In this document: positions 15,582 to 24,403 of the stretch, piece by piece
How the letters are laid out: every line of letters begins with the position of its first letter
How positions within the stretch are numbered: the first letter of the stretch is position 1
NCBI GenBank assembly: GCA_905207485.1
Contig: CAJLLL010000012.1
Location: 1-39,452 of the forward strand
Source of the DNA: an uncultured Phascolarctobacterium sp.
GTDB lineage: Bacteria; Bacillota; Negativicutes; Acidaminococcales; Acidaminococcaceae
Length of the DNA: 39,452 nt
Reading direction: 5' to 3'
The notes under the pieces: model-generated
Told to the model about the DNA's origin: nothing
Seen by the model: only the letters and a program-made list of their open reading frames with translations
Databases searched by the model: none
Translations under genes and position numbers: made by a program

Positions 15582-18500
15582 TTATTCTGCTTTATGCTTT
15601 TTGCTGAAGAGACGTTCTACTACAACAAAGCATACCGGAATAAGGAAGATACCGAACAGCGTGTTGAAAGTCATGCCTGCTACTACGGCATTACCCATAG
15701 ATACACGCGCGCCTGCGCCTGCGCCAGTTGCAATAGCCAGCGGCACGCACCCGAGAATAAATGCAAAGGATGTCATCAGAATCGGGCGGAGACGGATGCG
15801 GGATGCTTCAATTGCAGCCTCTACAACGCCCATGCCTTTTTCCATATTCATCTTCGCATATTCAACAATCAAAATTGCGTTCTTGGCAGCAAGGCCTATA
15901 AGCATGATAAGGCCAATCTGCATATAAACGTCGTTTTGCTGTCCGCGCAGGTACTGGCCGAGGATACAGCCAAGCACGGCAGTCGGTACGGACATCAGAA
16001 CTGCCAGAGGAATAGTCCAGCTTTCATACAAAGCTGCCAGGCACAGGAATACGAAAATCAAAGAAATGATGAAGATTTGCGTAGAGCGGTTGCCTGCTTC
16101 AATCTGGTCACGGCTCTGGTCGGTCCATTCATAGCTGTAAGTTACCGGCAATGTTTCTGCCGCAACTTCTTCCAAAGCATCCATTGCCTGACCGGTGGAA
16201 TAACCTTCTGCCGGGTCGCCTGCAATCTTGATAGCGCGTGCGCCGTTAAAGCGCGTCATAACAACGGAGCTGTTTTCATTTTCATAAGTTACAAGGGTAT
16301 TCAGCGGAATCATTTCGCCGTCATTGCTGCGTACAAAGAAGTAACGCATATCGTCAACATCGGCGCGGTACTGGTCATCAGCCTGCATTACAACTTTCCA
16401 TGTACGTCCGAAGTTGTTCAAATCGTTAATTTCATAACCGCCGAGGAAGGTCTGCAATGCGGAGAATACGCTGGATACAGGTACGTTAAGGCTCTGTGCC
16501 TTATCGCGGTCAACATTGAATTTATACATCGGCGTTGAAGTGTTCAGCGTTGTATAAATCATGCCGACTTCCGGACGCTGGCGGGCTTTTGCCAAAAATT
16601 CCTGCGCGCGTTCGTTCATTGTGCTTACATCTTCACCGGCAAGGTTCATAATGTACATGCTCAAAGAACCGGTGCTGGAGGCACCAGGCAGTGCAGGCGG
16701 CTGGAACGCCATTACCGTAGCATCTGGATATTTAGGCCCTAAAGCCTGAATCATAGGAATAATATCCTGAATGGAGTTGTCGCGCTGGTCGTAAGGTTTC
16801 ATGGCAACAACAACCAGACCGGCAGATGCTTTCTGTGCATGGCTCAGAATATCTACGCCGGAAACTTCCATAACGTAGTCTACGCCCGGGAACTTCTGCA
16901 CTGCTTCACTGAGTTCGCCCATAACCTGAATGCTGCGGTTACTGGAGGAACCTTCCGGCAGGCTGAAGGATACGGCGCTCATGCCCATATCTTCGTTGGG
17001 CACATAACCGGACGGTGTAATTTTAAACATAACGCCGATTAAAATTACGCCAACCAGCAGGCATGCCATAACCACTTTGGCATGGCGGATGCATTTTTCT
17101 ACATTGGTTACATATTTTTCAAGGGTTCTGGCAAACCAATTGTTAAATGCGTGTACTGCCTTGCCGATAGGACCTTTAATTTCCGCTTCATCTTTTTTAG
17201 GTTTCAAAATCAGCGAGCACAGCGCCGGAGTAAGCGACAATGCAACAACTGCCGAAAGCATCATGGAAACGGAAATGGTGATTGCAAACTGTTTATAAAG
17301 TTCGCCAACCGTACCGCCGGTAAACGCCGTCGGGATAAATACTGCCGCAAGTACGAAGGCAATAGCCACAACAGGGCCTGATACTTCGCTCATGGCACGG
17401 TAGGTTGCTTCTTTAGGAGTAAGACCAGTATCCTGAATGTGATGTTCTACTGCTTCTACTACAACGATAGCATCATCGACTACAAGGCCGATTGCCAGGA
17501 TAAGGGCAAATGCAGTTAAGGTGTTAATTGTAAAGCCCAAAAGCACGAAAGAAGCGAAGGTGCCGACAAGGGATACCGGAACTGCCAGCAGCGGAATAAG
17601 CGTTGCACGCCAGCTTCCGAGGAACATAAAGATAACGATAATAACAAGTACCAGTGCTTCAAAGAAGGTATGTGCTACTTTTTCCAAAGATTCGGTAATA
17701 AACTGTGTATTATCCTGAATAATGGTCAGCTTCATATCGGCAGGAAAACGTTTTTCAGCATCTGCCAATACTTCGCGGATTTGGCTTACGGCTTCAATGG
17801 AGTTGGCATCACTGGTAAGGGATACCGGGAATACAACAGATTCACCGCCGTTTAAACGGCTGAGAATCAAGTCGCTGCGCGGTGCTTCTTCAATACGGGC
17901 AATATCTTTTAAATAAAGGTTCTGCCCGTTAATGGAACGGACAATAATATTGCCGAATTCTTCAGGTGTTTTTAAACGGCCCTGCGCATTGGCAGAATAC
18001 TGTTTTTCCTGTTCGTCTACAGTCGGGCGTGCGCCGACGGTACCAACAGGCGCCTGAATGTTCTGCGTTTCTACCGCAGTTTCAATATCAGATGTAGTTA
18101 AGTTAAGCTGCGCCAGTTTTTCCGGATTCAGCCAAATGCGGATGGCATATTCCGGACCGTATTCATCAACTGTGGAAACGCCTTTTACGCGTTTAACGGC
18201 GTCGATGAAGTTAACGTCGGCGTAGGTTCTTAAGAACATACTGTCATAAGTATTGTTCGGGGAAGAAAGTGCGAAATACATAATGGTTTCCGCAGATTCC
18301 TTCGTTGTGGTAATGCCGTATGCGGATACTTCCTGCGGCATGGAACTGGTTGCCTGGGATACGCGGTTCTGTACTTCTACCGCTGCAATATCAGGATCTT
18401 TTTCAAGGTTAAACTGTACATTCAGGCTGTATTCGCCTGTAGCGGTACTTGTAGAACTCATGTCCAGCATGTTTTCTACGCCGTTAACCTTTTGTTCAAT

Positions 18501-18692
18501 AGCCTGTGCAACAGATTCTTCAACCGTTTCGGCACTTGCGCCTGTATAGTTGGTAGATACGGAAACACGCGGTTTGGTAATATCAGGATACTGGGCGATA
18601 GGCAGGCTGAAACCGGCAATTAAGCCCAGCAGCGTAATCAGTATCGCCAGCACCATGGCAAAGACCGGGCGGTCAATAAAAAAACGTGCCAT
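15582..18692 (-). CDS. RND efflux transporter, HAE1 family (AcrB-like)
   Basis: Inner-membrane proton-driven drug exporter of a tripartite pump. At 1036 residues it has the usual AcrB length. It starts MARFFIDRPVFAMVLAILI (first membrane helix), then has two large periplasmic porter/docking regions and twelve expected helices. The proton-relay residues are visible: the double Asp in GLVVDDAIVVVEA (TM4) and the Lys in GLAAKNAILIVEYAK (TM10). ATG at 18692 is preceded by AAGGAGGTAAG. It lies 13 bases after the adaptor gene. No TolC-like outer-membrane factor is adjacent, so one must be supplied from elsewhere. The substrate cannot be read from sequence. Confidence 0.97.
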   Translation of the reverse strand: MARFFIDRPVFAMVLAILITLLGLIAGFSLPIAQYPDITKPRVSVSTNYTGASAETVEESVAQAIEQKVNGVENMLDMSSTSTATGEYSLNVQFNLEKDPDIAAVEVQNRVSQATSSMPQEVSAYGITTTKESAETIMYFALSSPNNTYDSMFLRTYADVNFIDAVKRVKGVSTVDEYGPEYAIRIWLNPEKLAQLNLTTSDIETAVETQNIQAPVGTVGARPTVDEQEKQYSANAQGRLKTPEEFGNIIVRSINGQNLYLKDIARIEEAPRSDLILSRLNGGESVVFPVSLTSDANSIEAVSQIREVLADAEKRFPADMKLTIIQDNTQFITESLEKVAHTFFEALVLVIIVIFMFLGSWRATLIPLLAVPVSLVGTFASFVLLGFTINTLTAFALILAIGLVVDDAIVVVEAVEHHIQDTGLTPKEATYRAMSEVSGPVVAIAFVLAAVFIPTAFTGGTVGELYKQFAITISVSMMLSAVVALSLTPALCSLILKPKKDEAEIKGPIGKAVHAFNNWFARTLEKYVTNVEKCIRHAKVVMACLLVGVILIGVMFKITPSGYVPNEDMGMSAVSFSLPEGSSSNRSIQVMGELSEAVQKFPGVDYVMEVSGVDILSHAQKASAGLVVVAMKPYDQRDNSIQDIIPMIQALGPKYPDATVMAFQPPALPGASSTGSLSMYIMNLAGEDVSTMNERAQEFLAKARQRPEVGMIYTTLNTSTPMYKFNVDRDKAQSLNVPVSSVFSALQTFLGGYEINDLNNFGRTWKVVMQADDQYRADVDDMRYFFVRSNDGEMIPLNTLVTYENENSSVVMTRFNGARAIKIAGDPAEGYSTGQAMDALEEVAAETLPVTYSYEWTDQSRDQIEAGNRSTQIFIISLIFVFLCLAALYESWTIPLAVLMSVPTAVLGCILGQYLRGQQNDVYMQIGLIMLIGLAAKNAILIVEYAKMNMEKGMGVVEAAIEASRIRLRPILMTSFAFILGCVPLAIATGAGAGARVSMGNAVVAGMTFNTLFGIFLIPVCFVVVERLFSKKHKAE

Positions 18693-18705
18693 TCAGCTTA
18701 CCTCC

Positions 18706-19902
18706 TTATTTTGCTGCGCCGTCAGCGGCACCTGCTTCCGACCTGTCGGCTGTGGTGTCAAGTTCGGCTTCCGTCATCGGCTCGGGTTTAACCAAAGCGC
18801 CGGCGGTAATTTTGCCGGTACCTTCAACAACAATGTTTTCATCGCCGTTAAGGCCGCTTTCAACCATCCAAAGGCGCCCTACGCGAGGCCCAAGCGTAAC
18901 TTCGCGCATTTCAACCTTGTTGTCTGCGCCGATAACATAAACAAATTTTTTATACATAAGTTCGGTAACAGCGCGCTGAGGAATTAAAAGCGCGTTCTGT
19001 CTGGTGCCTGCGGTTGCCTGTACATGCGCAAACATGCCCGGCAGCAGTACGCGGTTCGGGTTATCAAACAGCGCCTTAATGGTAAGTGTGCCGGTATTAT
19101 TGGTCAGCGCACGGTTAACTTCGGCAATACGGCCGGGAAGGTCGTAAGTGCTGCCGTCACTCAGAACAATGCTGAGGTTTTCAAGCGGAGCAGCTTCGCC
19201 TCTTTCAACTGCGGAATTGGCAAGTTTCAAATATTCAGGTTCGGCAATGCTGAACTCTACAAATACCGGGTCGGTATTGGAGATGGTTGCCATGGTTGTC
19301 TGCCCGTCAGTAACGTAGTTACCTACTTCAAGAGCAGTTGTATCAATGCGTCCGGTAAACGGAGCGGTAACATTGGTTTCGCTCATATCAATCTGAGCGT
19401 TTTCCAAAAGCGCTTCCTGCGCATTTACAGAAGCCTGTGCCTGGTCGCGCGCCATAATGGCGTTATCCAAAGTCTGTTTGGAAACAGCGCTTTGTTCATA
19501 AAGTTTGGTATAACGGTCTGCATCTACCGAAGCGGTTGCTAGTGCCGCACGCGCGTTGGCAAGGTTTGCCTGAGCCTGCAAAAGGTTGGCGCGGTAGGTA
19601 CGCGGGTCGATAGTATAAAGAACCTGCCCCTGCTGCACGGTATCGCCGCCGTTAAAATACTTGCCGGTAATCTGGCCGCTTACCTGTGCTTTAAGCTCCA
19701 TTTCCTGCTGAGCCTGCACAAAACCGGTATAATCATATACCAGCGGAGTATCGCGTTTTATTACCTGCATGGATTTTACCAGCGTAGCCTGCGGTTCTGC
19801 CGCTTTTTGCTGCCCGCAGCCCGCAAGCGAAAATACAGTCACGGCAGCCAGCGCTGCAACGGCAGCCTTGCCGCTCCTGTTTTTACGCAAAAAATTCAAC
19901 AT
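18706..19902 (-). CDS. RND periplasmic adaptor (membrane fusion) lipoprotein, AcrA-like
   Basis: 398-residue adaptor that bridges the RND pump and an outer-membrane channel. A lipoprotein signal peptide ends in the lipobox LAGC with Cys at residue 29. Then come the split biotinyl-lipoyl domain (ELKAQVSGQITGKYFNGGD and TAPFTGRIDTTALEVGNYV), the alpha-hairpin (LLQAQANLANARAALATASV and the matching MARDQAQASVNAQEALLENA), the beta-barrel and the membrane-proximal domain with GMFAHVQATAG. The C-terminal tail is rich in Ala, Asp and Glu. It is first in a two-gene operon behind a consensus promoter. The ribosome site is GGAGGAGG. Confidence 0.96.
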   Translation of the reverse strand: MLNFLRKNRSGKAAVAALAAVTVFSLAGCGQQKAAEPQATLVKSMQVIKRDTPLVYDYTGFVQAQQEMELKAQVSGQITGKYFNGGDTVQQGQVLYTIDPRTYRANLLQAQANLANARAALATASVDADRYTKLYEQSAVSKQTLDNAIMARDQAQASVNAQEALLENAQIDMSETNVTAPFTGRIDTTALEVGNYVTDGQTTMATISNTDPVFVEFSIAEPEYLKLANSAVERGEAAPLENLSIVLSDGSTYDLPGRIAEVNRALTNNTGTLTIKALFDNPNRVLLPGMFAHVQATAGTRQNALLIPQRAVTELMYKKFVYVIGADNKVEMREVTLGPRVGRLWMVESGLNGDENIVVEGTGKITAGALVKPEPMTEAELDTTADRSEAGAADGAAK

Positions 19903-19919
19903 AAATCTATTCCTCCTCC

Positions 19920-19931
19920 AAACTTAAGTTT
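19920..19931. promoter_or_regulatory. 12-bp perfect palindrome in the RND operon leader
   Basis: AAACTTAAGTTT lies just upstream of the adaptor ribosome site and within the predicted untranslated leader. It is a possible regulator-binding site or a small hairpin; no function is shown. Confidence 0.35.
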
Positions 19932-19978
19932 CAAGTATTGAAAAAGACAAAAGGACATACTTAAACCAAAGTAATATA

Positions 19979-20007
19979 ATTATATTCCACCAAAAGCGGA
20001 AACGCAA
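19979..20007 (-). promoter_or_regulatory. RND efflux operon promoter
   Basis: TTGCGT, 17-base spacer, TATAAT on the minus strand. The -10 overlaps a 14-bp palindrome, AATATAATTATATT (19973-19986). The predicted start near 19972 gives a leader of about 70 bases. Confidence 0.75.
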
Positions 20008-20076
20008 ACCTTAATATAAGCAGATTTCATTAACTTTACTTACAATTACTCTATTTTTCTTTTGTTTTTGCCATTA

Positions 20077-20088
20077 GACTAATCAGTC
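20077..20088. promoter_or_regulatory. Inverted repeat GACT-N4-AGTC upstream of the RND promoter
   Basis: GACTAATCAGTC lies about 70 bases upstream of the RND -35. The half-site arrangement is like those bound by TetR-family efflux regulators, but no such regulator gene lies nearby and the distance is large. Confidence 0.3.
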
Positions 20089-20110
20089 AGTTTCTTTTGT
20101 GAGTTTTTTG

Positions 20111-21445
20111 TTATTTTTTGAAAAAATCTTTGTTAAGTATAAATTTTTCCAATTCAGAAACAGGTACAGCCGCTTCGTTCCAGCCGCTGCCGTCTTTCAT
20201 CTTCTGGCAGAAAACAAGATTCTTACCATTATAATACCATGACGGAGGCACTTCTTTTGTAAAATCAACTTTATCTTCTGCTCCCAAAAGGGCAAGCACC
20301 GGCAGTAAATCCGGATTTTCCGTATCGAGCACGTCGCTTATCTCCAGCACCTTGCCCGTATCAAGCTCAATGTTCAGCGGCAGGCGTTCAAACATTTCTT
20401 CATCGCCCTCACCCATAACGCCGAAAAATACAAGCGAAATCATTTCCTGTCCGGCAAAGGGAGCGGTATAATCAAGTTCACAGCTTTTGTTTCCCAAAGC
20501 ATCGGCGTAAGGCTGCCATACTTTTTGCAGTTCCCCGTTAATGGCATTTTGCAGTTCGGGCTTGCCTTCTACCGCCATCAGCGGATACGTTACGCTGCTG
20601 CCGTCCAGCACTGCCTGCTGCTTATACAGCATACCGTTGCCGAAAACAAGATTGCGGCGGAAGTCCTTATTCTGCACAATCTGTGAATAAAATTCACGGT
20701 CTTTAAGCTGCCAGCCGTTGTCGTATTCCCAACTGCCGGCAATTTTGGCAAGCGTATCTCCGCTGCCGGGAACGCTTACCTGCTGCAAAGTTACAAGGCT
20801 GTCCACAGCACCCTCCCTGCCATGAACAACCGTTACGCCGCTCATTTTTTCCTGCGGGCGCTGCCACGGTTTAAGCAGGCTGCCGTTTTCATCATATAAA
20901 CCGCTGTCAATATAATAGCTGTTGCCTTCAGGTAAAGTTACTGTCTCTGTATCCCATGCTCCGCCGCTTTTTACGGCAGGGAAATCAAGTACAGCTTTAA
21001 AACCGGGCTGCAAAGCTGCTTTCACATTAATGCCGTTATTGTCGCTGCCGCTGTAAATTTCCTGTACTGCCTCCGGCAGCGCGGCATCAATAATACGCAC
21101 CTGCATTGCGGCTTCACCGCCGCTTAACGAGCGCACAACAAGCTGTTCGCCCTTGCCTGTAAAGTGTCCTTTTTGCAGCAGGTTGGCATACCCGCCATCC
21201 AGCGATGGCGTATAGGCAGTAATCAGCTTGCCGCCTTCATCTTTAATCATCAGCAGCAAATCGCCGTAATAACTGCTGCCGCCGGTAAGTTTTGTTCCCC
21301 ACAGTTCTGCCGTTTCCTGTGTTCCGTTGCCGTCTGTATCAGCAGCAATGCGCGCCAGGCATATCGCATCGGCAGCCAAGGCGTTTCCGCAACCAAGCGT
21401 TAGTGAAGCTGCCAGAAAAGCAGCTAACAATTTATTATATTTCAT
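20111..21445 (-). CDS. Secreted protein of unknown function, C-terminal part RsiV/DUF3298-like
   Basis: 444 residues from the ATG at 21445, which has GGAGG at correct spacing; upstream in-frame starts to 21499 lack one. MKYNKLLAAFLAASLTLGCG... is a signal peptide, probably cut after NALA. The next segment has an acidic, calcium-loop-like DTDGNGTQETAELWG. The C-terminal third (TYPLMAVEGKPELQNAINGE, then LNIELDTGKVLEISDVL) resembles the DUF3298/RsiV extracytoplasmic fold, which in known cases binds lysozyme or acts in anti-sigma factors. Here there is no membrane anchor and no sigma factor next to it. I do not recognise a specific function. It is divergent from the ABC importer and separated from the RND operon. 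Confidence 0.75.
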   Translation of the reverse strand: MKYNKLLAAFLAASLTLGCGNALAADAICLARIAADTDGNGTQETAELWGTKLTGGSSYYGDLLLMIKDEGGKLITAYTPSLDGGYANLLQKGHFTGKGEQLVVRSLSGGEAAMQVRIIDAALPEAVQEIYSGSDNNGINVKAALQPGFKAVLDFPAVKSGGAWDTETVTLPEGNSYYIDSGLYDENGSLLKPWQRPQEKMSGVTVVHGREGAVDSLVTLQQVSVPGSGDTLAKIAGSWEYDNGWQLKDREFYSQIVQNKDFRRNLVFGNGMLYKQQAVLDGSSVTYPLMAVEGKPELQNAINGELQKVWQPYADALGNKSCELDYTAPFAGQEMISLVFFGVMGEGDEEMFERLPLNIELDTGKVLEISDVLDTENPDLLPVLALLGAEDKVDFTKEVPPSWYYNGKNLVFCQKMKDGSGWNEAAVPVSELEKFILNKDFFKK

Positions 21446-21661
21446 AAAAATCCTCCATATTATAGTGCTTATTAATACTATTATAACAACTGTATGCAAA
21501 TAACAAAAGCCGCAACAGTGTTAAATTGTAAACACAAATAATTGCAGCAGTGGATTTTTTAAGAAAAATAGTGCATTTTTAATTTTTATGTTGTAAAATA
21601 ACCATTAAGATGCTTACTCAGTGCTTTTAAAGCCTTAATAACAATGCAAAGGATGATTACA

Positions 21662-22675
21662 ATGAAAAAACTTCTGCTTTTTTTTACCATGCTTTGCCTT
21701 GCCGTTGCCATTGCAGGCTGCGGCGGCAGCGAAAAACAACAACAGGCGGAAAAAACCGCCGTTAAACTCGGTATGCTGCGCCTTACCAGCAGCGCGCCTT
21801 TGTTTATTGCCATGGATAAAGGCTATTTTGCAGAGCAGAACATTGACATACAGCCCGAATGGTTTGATGCGGCGCACCCGATTGCCGTTGCAACCGCTTC
21901 TTCCAAAGTAGATGTCGGCGCTACCGGCATTACAGCAAGTTTATTCAACATGGCAGCAGGCGGACAGCAGCTTGCCATTGTTGCCGATAAGGGACGTGAA
22001 GAAAAAGGTTTCCCCTCTTCCGCACTGGTTGCCTCGGCAGACAGCTACGCCAACGGCTTTACCAGTTTGGAAACCATTAAAGGCAAACGTATCGGCATTA
22101 CGCAAAAAGGTTCTACCTTCCATTATATGCTTGGCAGAATGCTGGAAGAAAAAGGCATGAGCCTTGACGATGTTGAACTCGTTCCGCTTGGCAAAGTAAG
22201 CGCCGTTCTGGCAGCTTTGGAAGGCAAACAAATTGACGGCGCCATTTTAAACGAGCCTAACATTACAAAAATGCAAACCGCCGGCACTGCCAAACTCATT
22301 GTACAAGTCGGTGATGTTATTCCTTACCAGACTTCCGCATTGTTCTTCTCTCCGGAATTTATGAAAAACGAAGATGCGGCAATCCGCTTTTTAAAAGCCT
22401 ATAATAAAGCATGCAACTATTACTATGATGCAGCAATTGAAAAGAAAGACCCGCAAAAGCTGGACGAAGTTGTAGGCATTATCGCCAAATATGTTAAAGC
22501 TCCAGCAGAAGATATCAAACTTGGACTGCCCTATATTGACCGCGACGGCAGACTGATGGCAGATGATATTAAAACGCAGATTGACTGGTATACATCCCAC
22601 GGTATGATGCAGGGCACGCTTGACCCCGCTAAAGTTGCCAACACCACCCTGCTGGATAAGGCACTGGCAAAATAA
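21662..22675 (+). CDS. ABC importer substrate-binding lipoprotein, NitT/TauT (NMT1/SsuA-like) family
   Basis: 337-residue binding protein that starts MKKLLLFFTMLCLAVAIAGC, a lipoprotein signal with Cys20 in the lipobox IAGC. Mature features fit the NMT1/SsuA group: LGMLRLTSSAPLFIAMDKGY, FAEQNIDIQPEWF, VDVGATGITASLFNMAAGG, GKRIGITQKGSTFHYML and IDGAILNEPN. Substrates of this group include nitrate, sulfonates, taurine, bicarbonate and pyrimidine precursors, and I cannot choose. I prefer the ATG at 21662, with AAGGA eight bases upstream, over the ATGs at 21644 and 21653. First gene of an importer operon with the ATPase and permease. No TPP riboswitch motif was found upstream. Confidence 0.93.
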   Translation: MKKLLLFFTMLCLAVAIAGCGGSEKQQQAEKTAVKLGMLRLTSSAPLFIAMDKGYFAEQNIDIQPEWFDAAHPIAVATASSKVDVGATGITASLFNMAAGGQQLAIVADKGREEKGFPSSALVASADSYANGFTSLETIKGKRIGITQKGSTFHYMLGRMLEEKGMSLDDVELVPLGKVSAVLAALEGKQIDGAILNEPNITKMQTAGTAKLIVQVGDVIPYQTSALFFSPEFMKNEDAAIRFLKAYNKACNYYYDAAIEKKDPQKLDEVVGIIAKYVKAPAEDIKLGLPYIDRDGRLMADDIKTQIDWYTSHGMMQGTLDPAKVANTTLLDKALAK

Positions 22676-22681
22676 AACTAC

Positions 22682-22707
22682 AAGGGCGGATACTTTCCGC
22701 CCTTTTT
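22682..22707 (+). terminator. Intra-operon terminator/attenuator between binding protein and ATPase genes
   Basis: Perfect 8-bp stem AGGGCGGA/TCCGCCCT (22683-22690 with 22696-22703) followed by a T-run. It lies inside the operon, 15 bases before the ATPase ribosome site. It would lower downstream expression or protect the 3' end of the binding-protein mRNA. Confidence 0.8.
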
Positions 22708-22721
22708 ATTTGGAGGAAAGT

Positions 22722-23510
22722 ATGAAACTTGTTATAGATAATGTAAGCAAAAGTTTTACCGGACGCAACGGGCAAACGCTGCCTGTTTTGCAGGATATAA
22801 ACTTAACCGTCAACGAAGAGGAATTTGTTGCTCTGGTCGGCCCTTCCGGCTGCGGTAAATCAACCCTGCTTAACATTGTGGCAGGGCTTTTGCCGCCTAC
22901 CAGCGGCAGCGCAAGATTTACCCACCTGCCGCAGGGGCATGTGCCACGCACCGGCATTGTTTTTCAGGAAACAGGGCTTTTTCCGTGGCGCAGCGTTCAT
23001 GATAACATAGCTTTCGGTCTTGAAGCCGCAGGCGTACCAAAAGCCGAACAGGAAGAACGCATTGCCCATTACATAAGCCTTGTAGGACTTACCGGTTTTG
23101 AAAAAGCACTGCCGCACCATTTAAGCGGGGGCATGCGCCAACGTGTCGGCATTGCCCGTGCGCTAGTAATAAACCCGGATTTACTGCTGATGGACGAACC
23201 CTTCAGCGCACTTGATGCCCAGACACGCACCATTATGCAGGAAGAACTTGTTACGCTGTGGGATAAAACACGGCTCAGCACCCTTTATGTTACGCACAAC
23301 ATTCAGGAAGCTGTTATGCTTGCCGACCGGGTAGTGCTGCTTTCGCGCCGCCCCGGCAAAATAAACCGTATTTTGACCATTGCCATACCGCGCGCTGAAC
23401 GCGAACTGCCGCAGCACACGGAAGAAATAGCCGAATACATCCGCATTATCTGGGAGCATATCAGCAAAGATGCGCGTGCGGCACTGATGGAGGTGGAAGG
23501 CAATGAATGA
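22722..23510 (+). CDS. ABC importer ATP-binding protein, NitT/TauT family
   Basis: 262-residue cytoplasmic ATPase energising the importer. Walker A GPSGCGKST (about residues 41-49), Q-loop in TGIVFQETGLFPWRSV, signature LSGGMRQRVGIARAL, Walker B LLLMDEPFSALD and the switch His in LYVTHNIQEAV are all present. FPWRSVHDNI is typical of the SsuB/TauB/NrtD branch. Start ATG at 22722, preceded by GGAGG. The end overlaps the permease start by 8 bases, so the two are translationally coupled. Confidence 0.97.
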   Translation: MKLVIDNVSKSFTGRNGQTLPVLQDINLTVNEEEFVALVGPSGCGKSTLLNIVAGLLPPTSGSARFTHLPQGHVPRTGIVFQETGLFPWRSVHDNIAFGLEAAGVPKAEQEERIAHYISLVGLTGFEKALPHHLSGGMRQRVGIARALVINPDLLLMDEPFSALDAQTRTIMQEELVTLWDKTRLSTLYVTHNIQEAVMLADRVVLLSRRPGKINRILTIAIPRAERELPQHTEEIAEYIRIIWEHISKDARAALMEVEGNE

Positions 23511-24291
23511 ATTTAAAATTACCGATAAAATGCATAGCTGGCAGAAGACATACCCGGCCTGGGTTTCGGCCCTGTCTGTAATTGTACTGCTTTTAATTTG
23601 GGAACTTATCTGCCTCACCGGCATAGTGTCTTCACTTTTTCTGCCTTCACCAACAGGCATTCTGGCTGCGCTTGTTGATATGCTTGCCGGAGGCGAAATA
23701 AGCACCAGCCTTGCAGCAAGCCTGTACCGCATACTGCTCGGCTTCGTTATCGGCAGCGCCATCGGGCTTGCAGTCGGGCTTTTTACAGGCACCTCGGCAT
23801 TAATTGACCGTATCGGCACGCCTATTGTCAATGCGCTGTACCCTATCCCTAAAATTGCACTTTTGCCGCTCTTTATTTTATGGCTCGGCATCGGCGAATT
23901 AAGCAAGGTTACCATTATCGCGCTGGGCGTATTTTTTCCCGTGGCAATGAACACTTATTCCGGCGTAAAAAATGTAGACCCGCTGCTCATTAAAGTTGCC
24001 GTAAGTTTTAACGCCTCGCGCTGGATGACCTTAAAAAAAGTAGTCCTGCCCGCCGCCCTGCCGATGATTTTTGCCGGTCTGCGCCTTGCGGCAGGCACAT
24101 CACTGCTTTTACTGGTAGCCGCCGAAATGATTGCCGCACAGGAAGGCATTGGCGCGCTGATACTGCATTACGGCGATTTAATGATTACCGACCGCTTAAT
24201 GGCAGGGGTAATTGTACTTTCGCTTTTAGGTTTGCTATTTAACCTGCTTTTACAATGGGCGGAAAACCGCGCCATTCCCTGGAACAAATAA
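23503..24291 (+). CDS. ABC importer permease, NitT/TauT family
   Basis: 262-residue inner-membrane permease with about six hydrophobic segments, the first being VSALSVIVLLLIWELICLTG. The cytoplasmic EAA-type loop that docks the ATPase is seen as VAVSFNASRWMTLKKVVLPA, followed by ALPMIFAGLRLAAGTSLLLL. LYPIPKIALLPLFILWLGIG is typical of the SsuC/TauC branch. The ATG at 23503 has a purine-rich AGGTGGAAGG just upstream. It closes the importer operon and is followed by a strong terminator. Confidence 0.96.
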   Translation: MNEFKITDKMHSWQKTYPAWVSALSVIVLLLIWELICLTGIVSSLFLPSPTGILAALVDMLAGGEISTSLAASLYRILLGFVIGSAIGLAVGLFTGTSALIDRIGTPIVNALYPIPKIALLPLFILWLGIGELSKVTIIALGVFFPVAMNTYSGVKNVDPLLIKVAVSFNASRWMTLKKVVLPAALPMIFAGLRLAAGTSLLLLVAAEMIAAQEGIGALILHYGDLMITDRLMAGVIVLSLLGLLFNLLLQWAENRAIPWNK

Positions 24292-24311
24292 TTGTATACA
24301 TGTATTTTTAG

Positions 24312-24341
24312 GCGGCAAGGGGTGAACTTGCCGCTTTTTTT
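24312..24341 (+). terminator. Intrinsic terminator after the ABC importer operon
   Basis: Perfect 8-bp stem GCGGCAAG/CTTGCCGC (24312-24319 with 24327-24334) followed by seven T. Confidence 0.93.
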
Positions 24342-24342
24342 A

Positions 24343-24351
24343 TGGTATAAT
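24343..24351 (+). promoter_or_regulatory. Extended -10 promoter for the aminotransferase gene
   Basis: TGGTATAAT is a consensus -10 with the extended TGn element. No good -35 is visible because the upstream terminator occupies that place. The leader would be about 45 bases. Confidence 0.65.
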
Positions 24352-24403
24352 AGCGCCATACAGTTTTTTGTTTTGCAAATTTTTTAAGTGAGGAGCAACA
24401 GGT

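Noticed and set aside
15474..16538. 354-codon open frame antisense to the RND transporter
   Set aside because: Cys/His-rich nonsense-like composition, opposite conserved AcrB helices, with no promoter or ribosome site.
21500..21661. TPP riboswitch before the NMT1-like binding protein
   Set aside because: The conserved CTGAGA and related THI-box sequence are absent, so a thiamine-precursor role is not supported.
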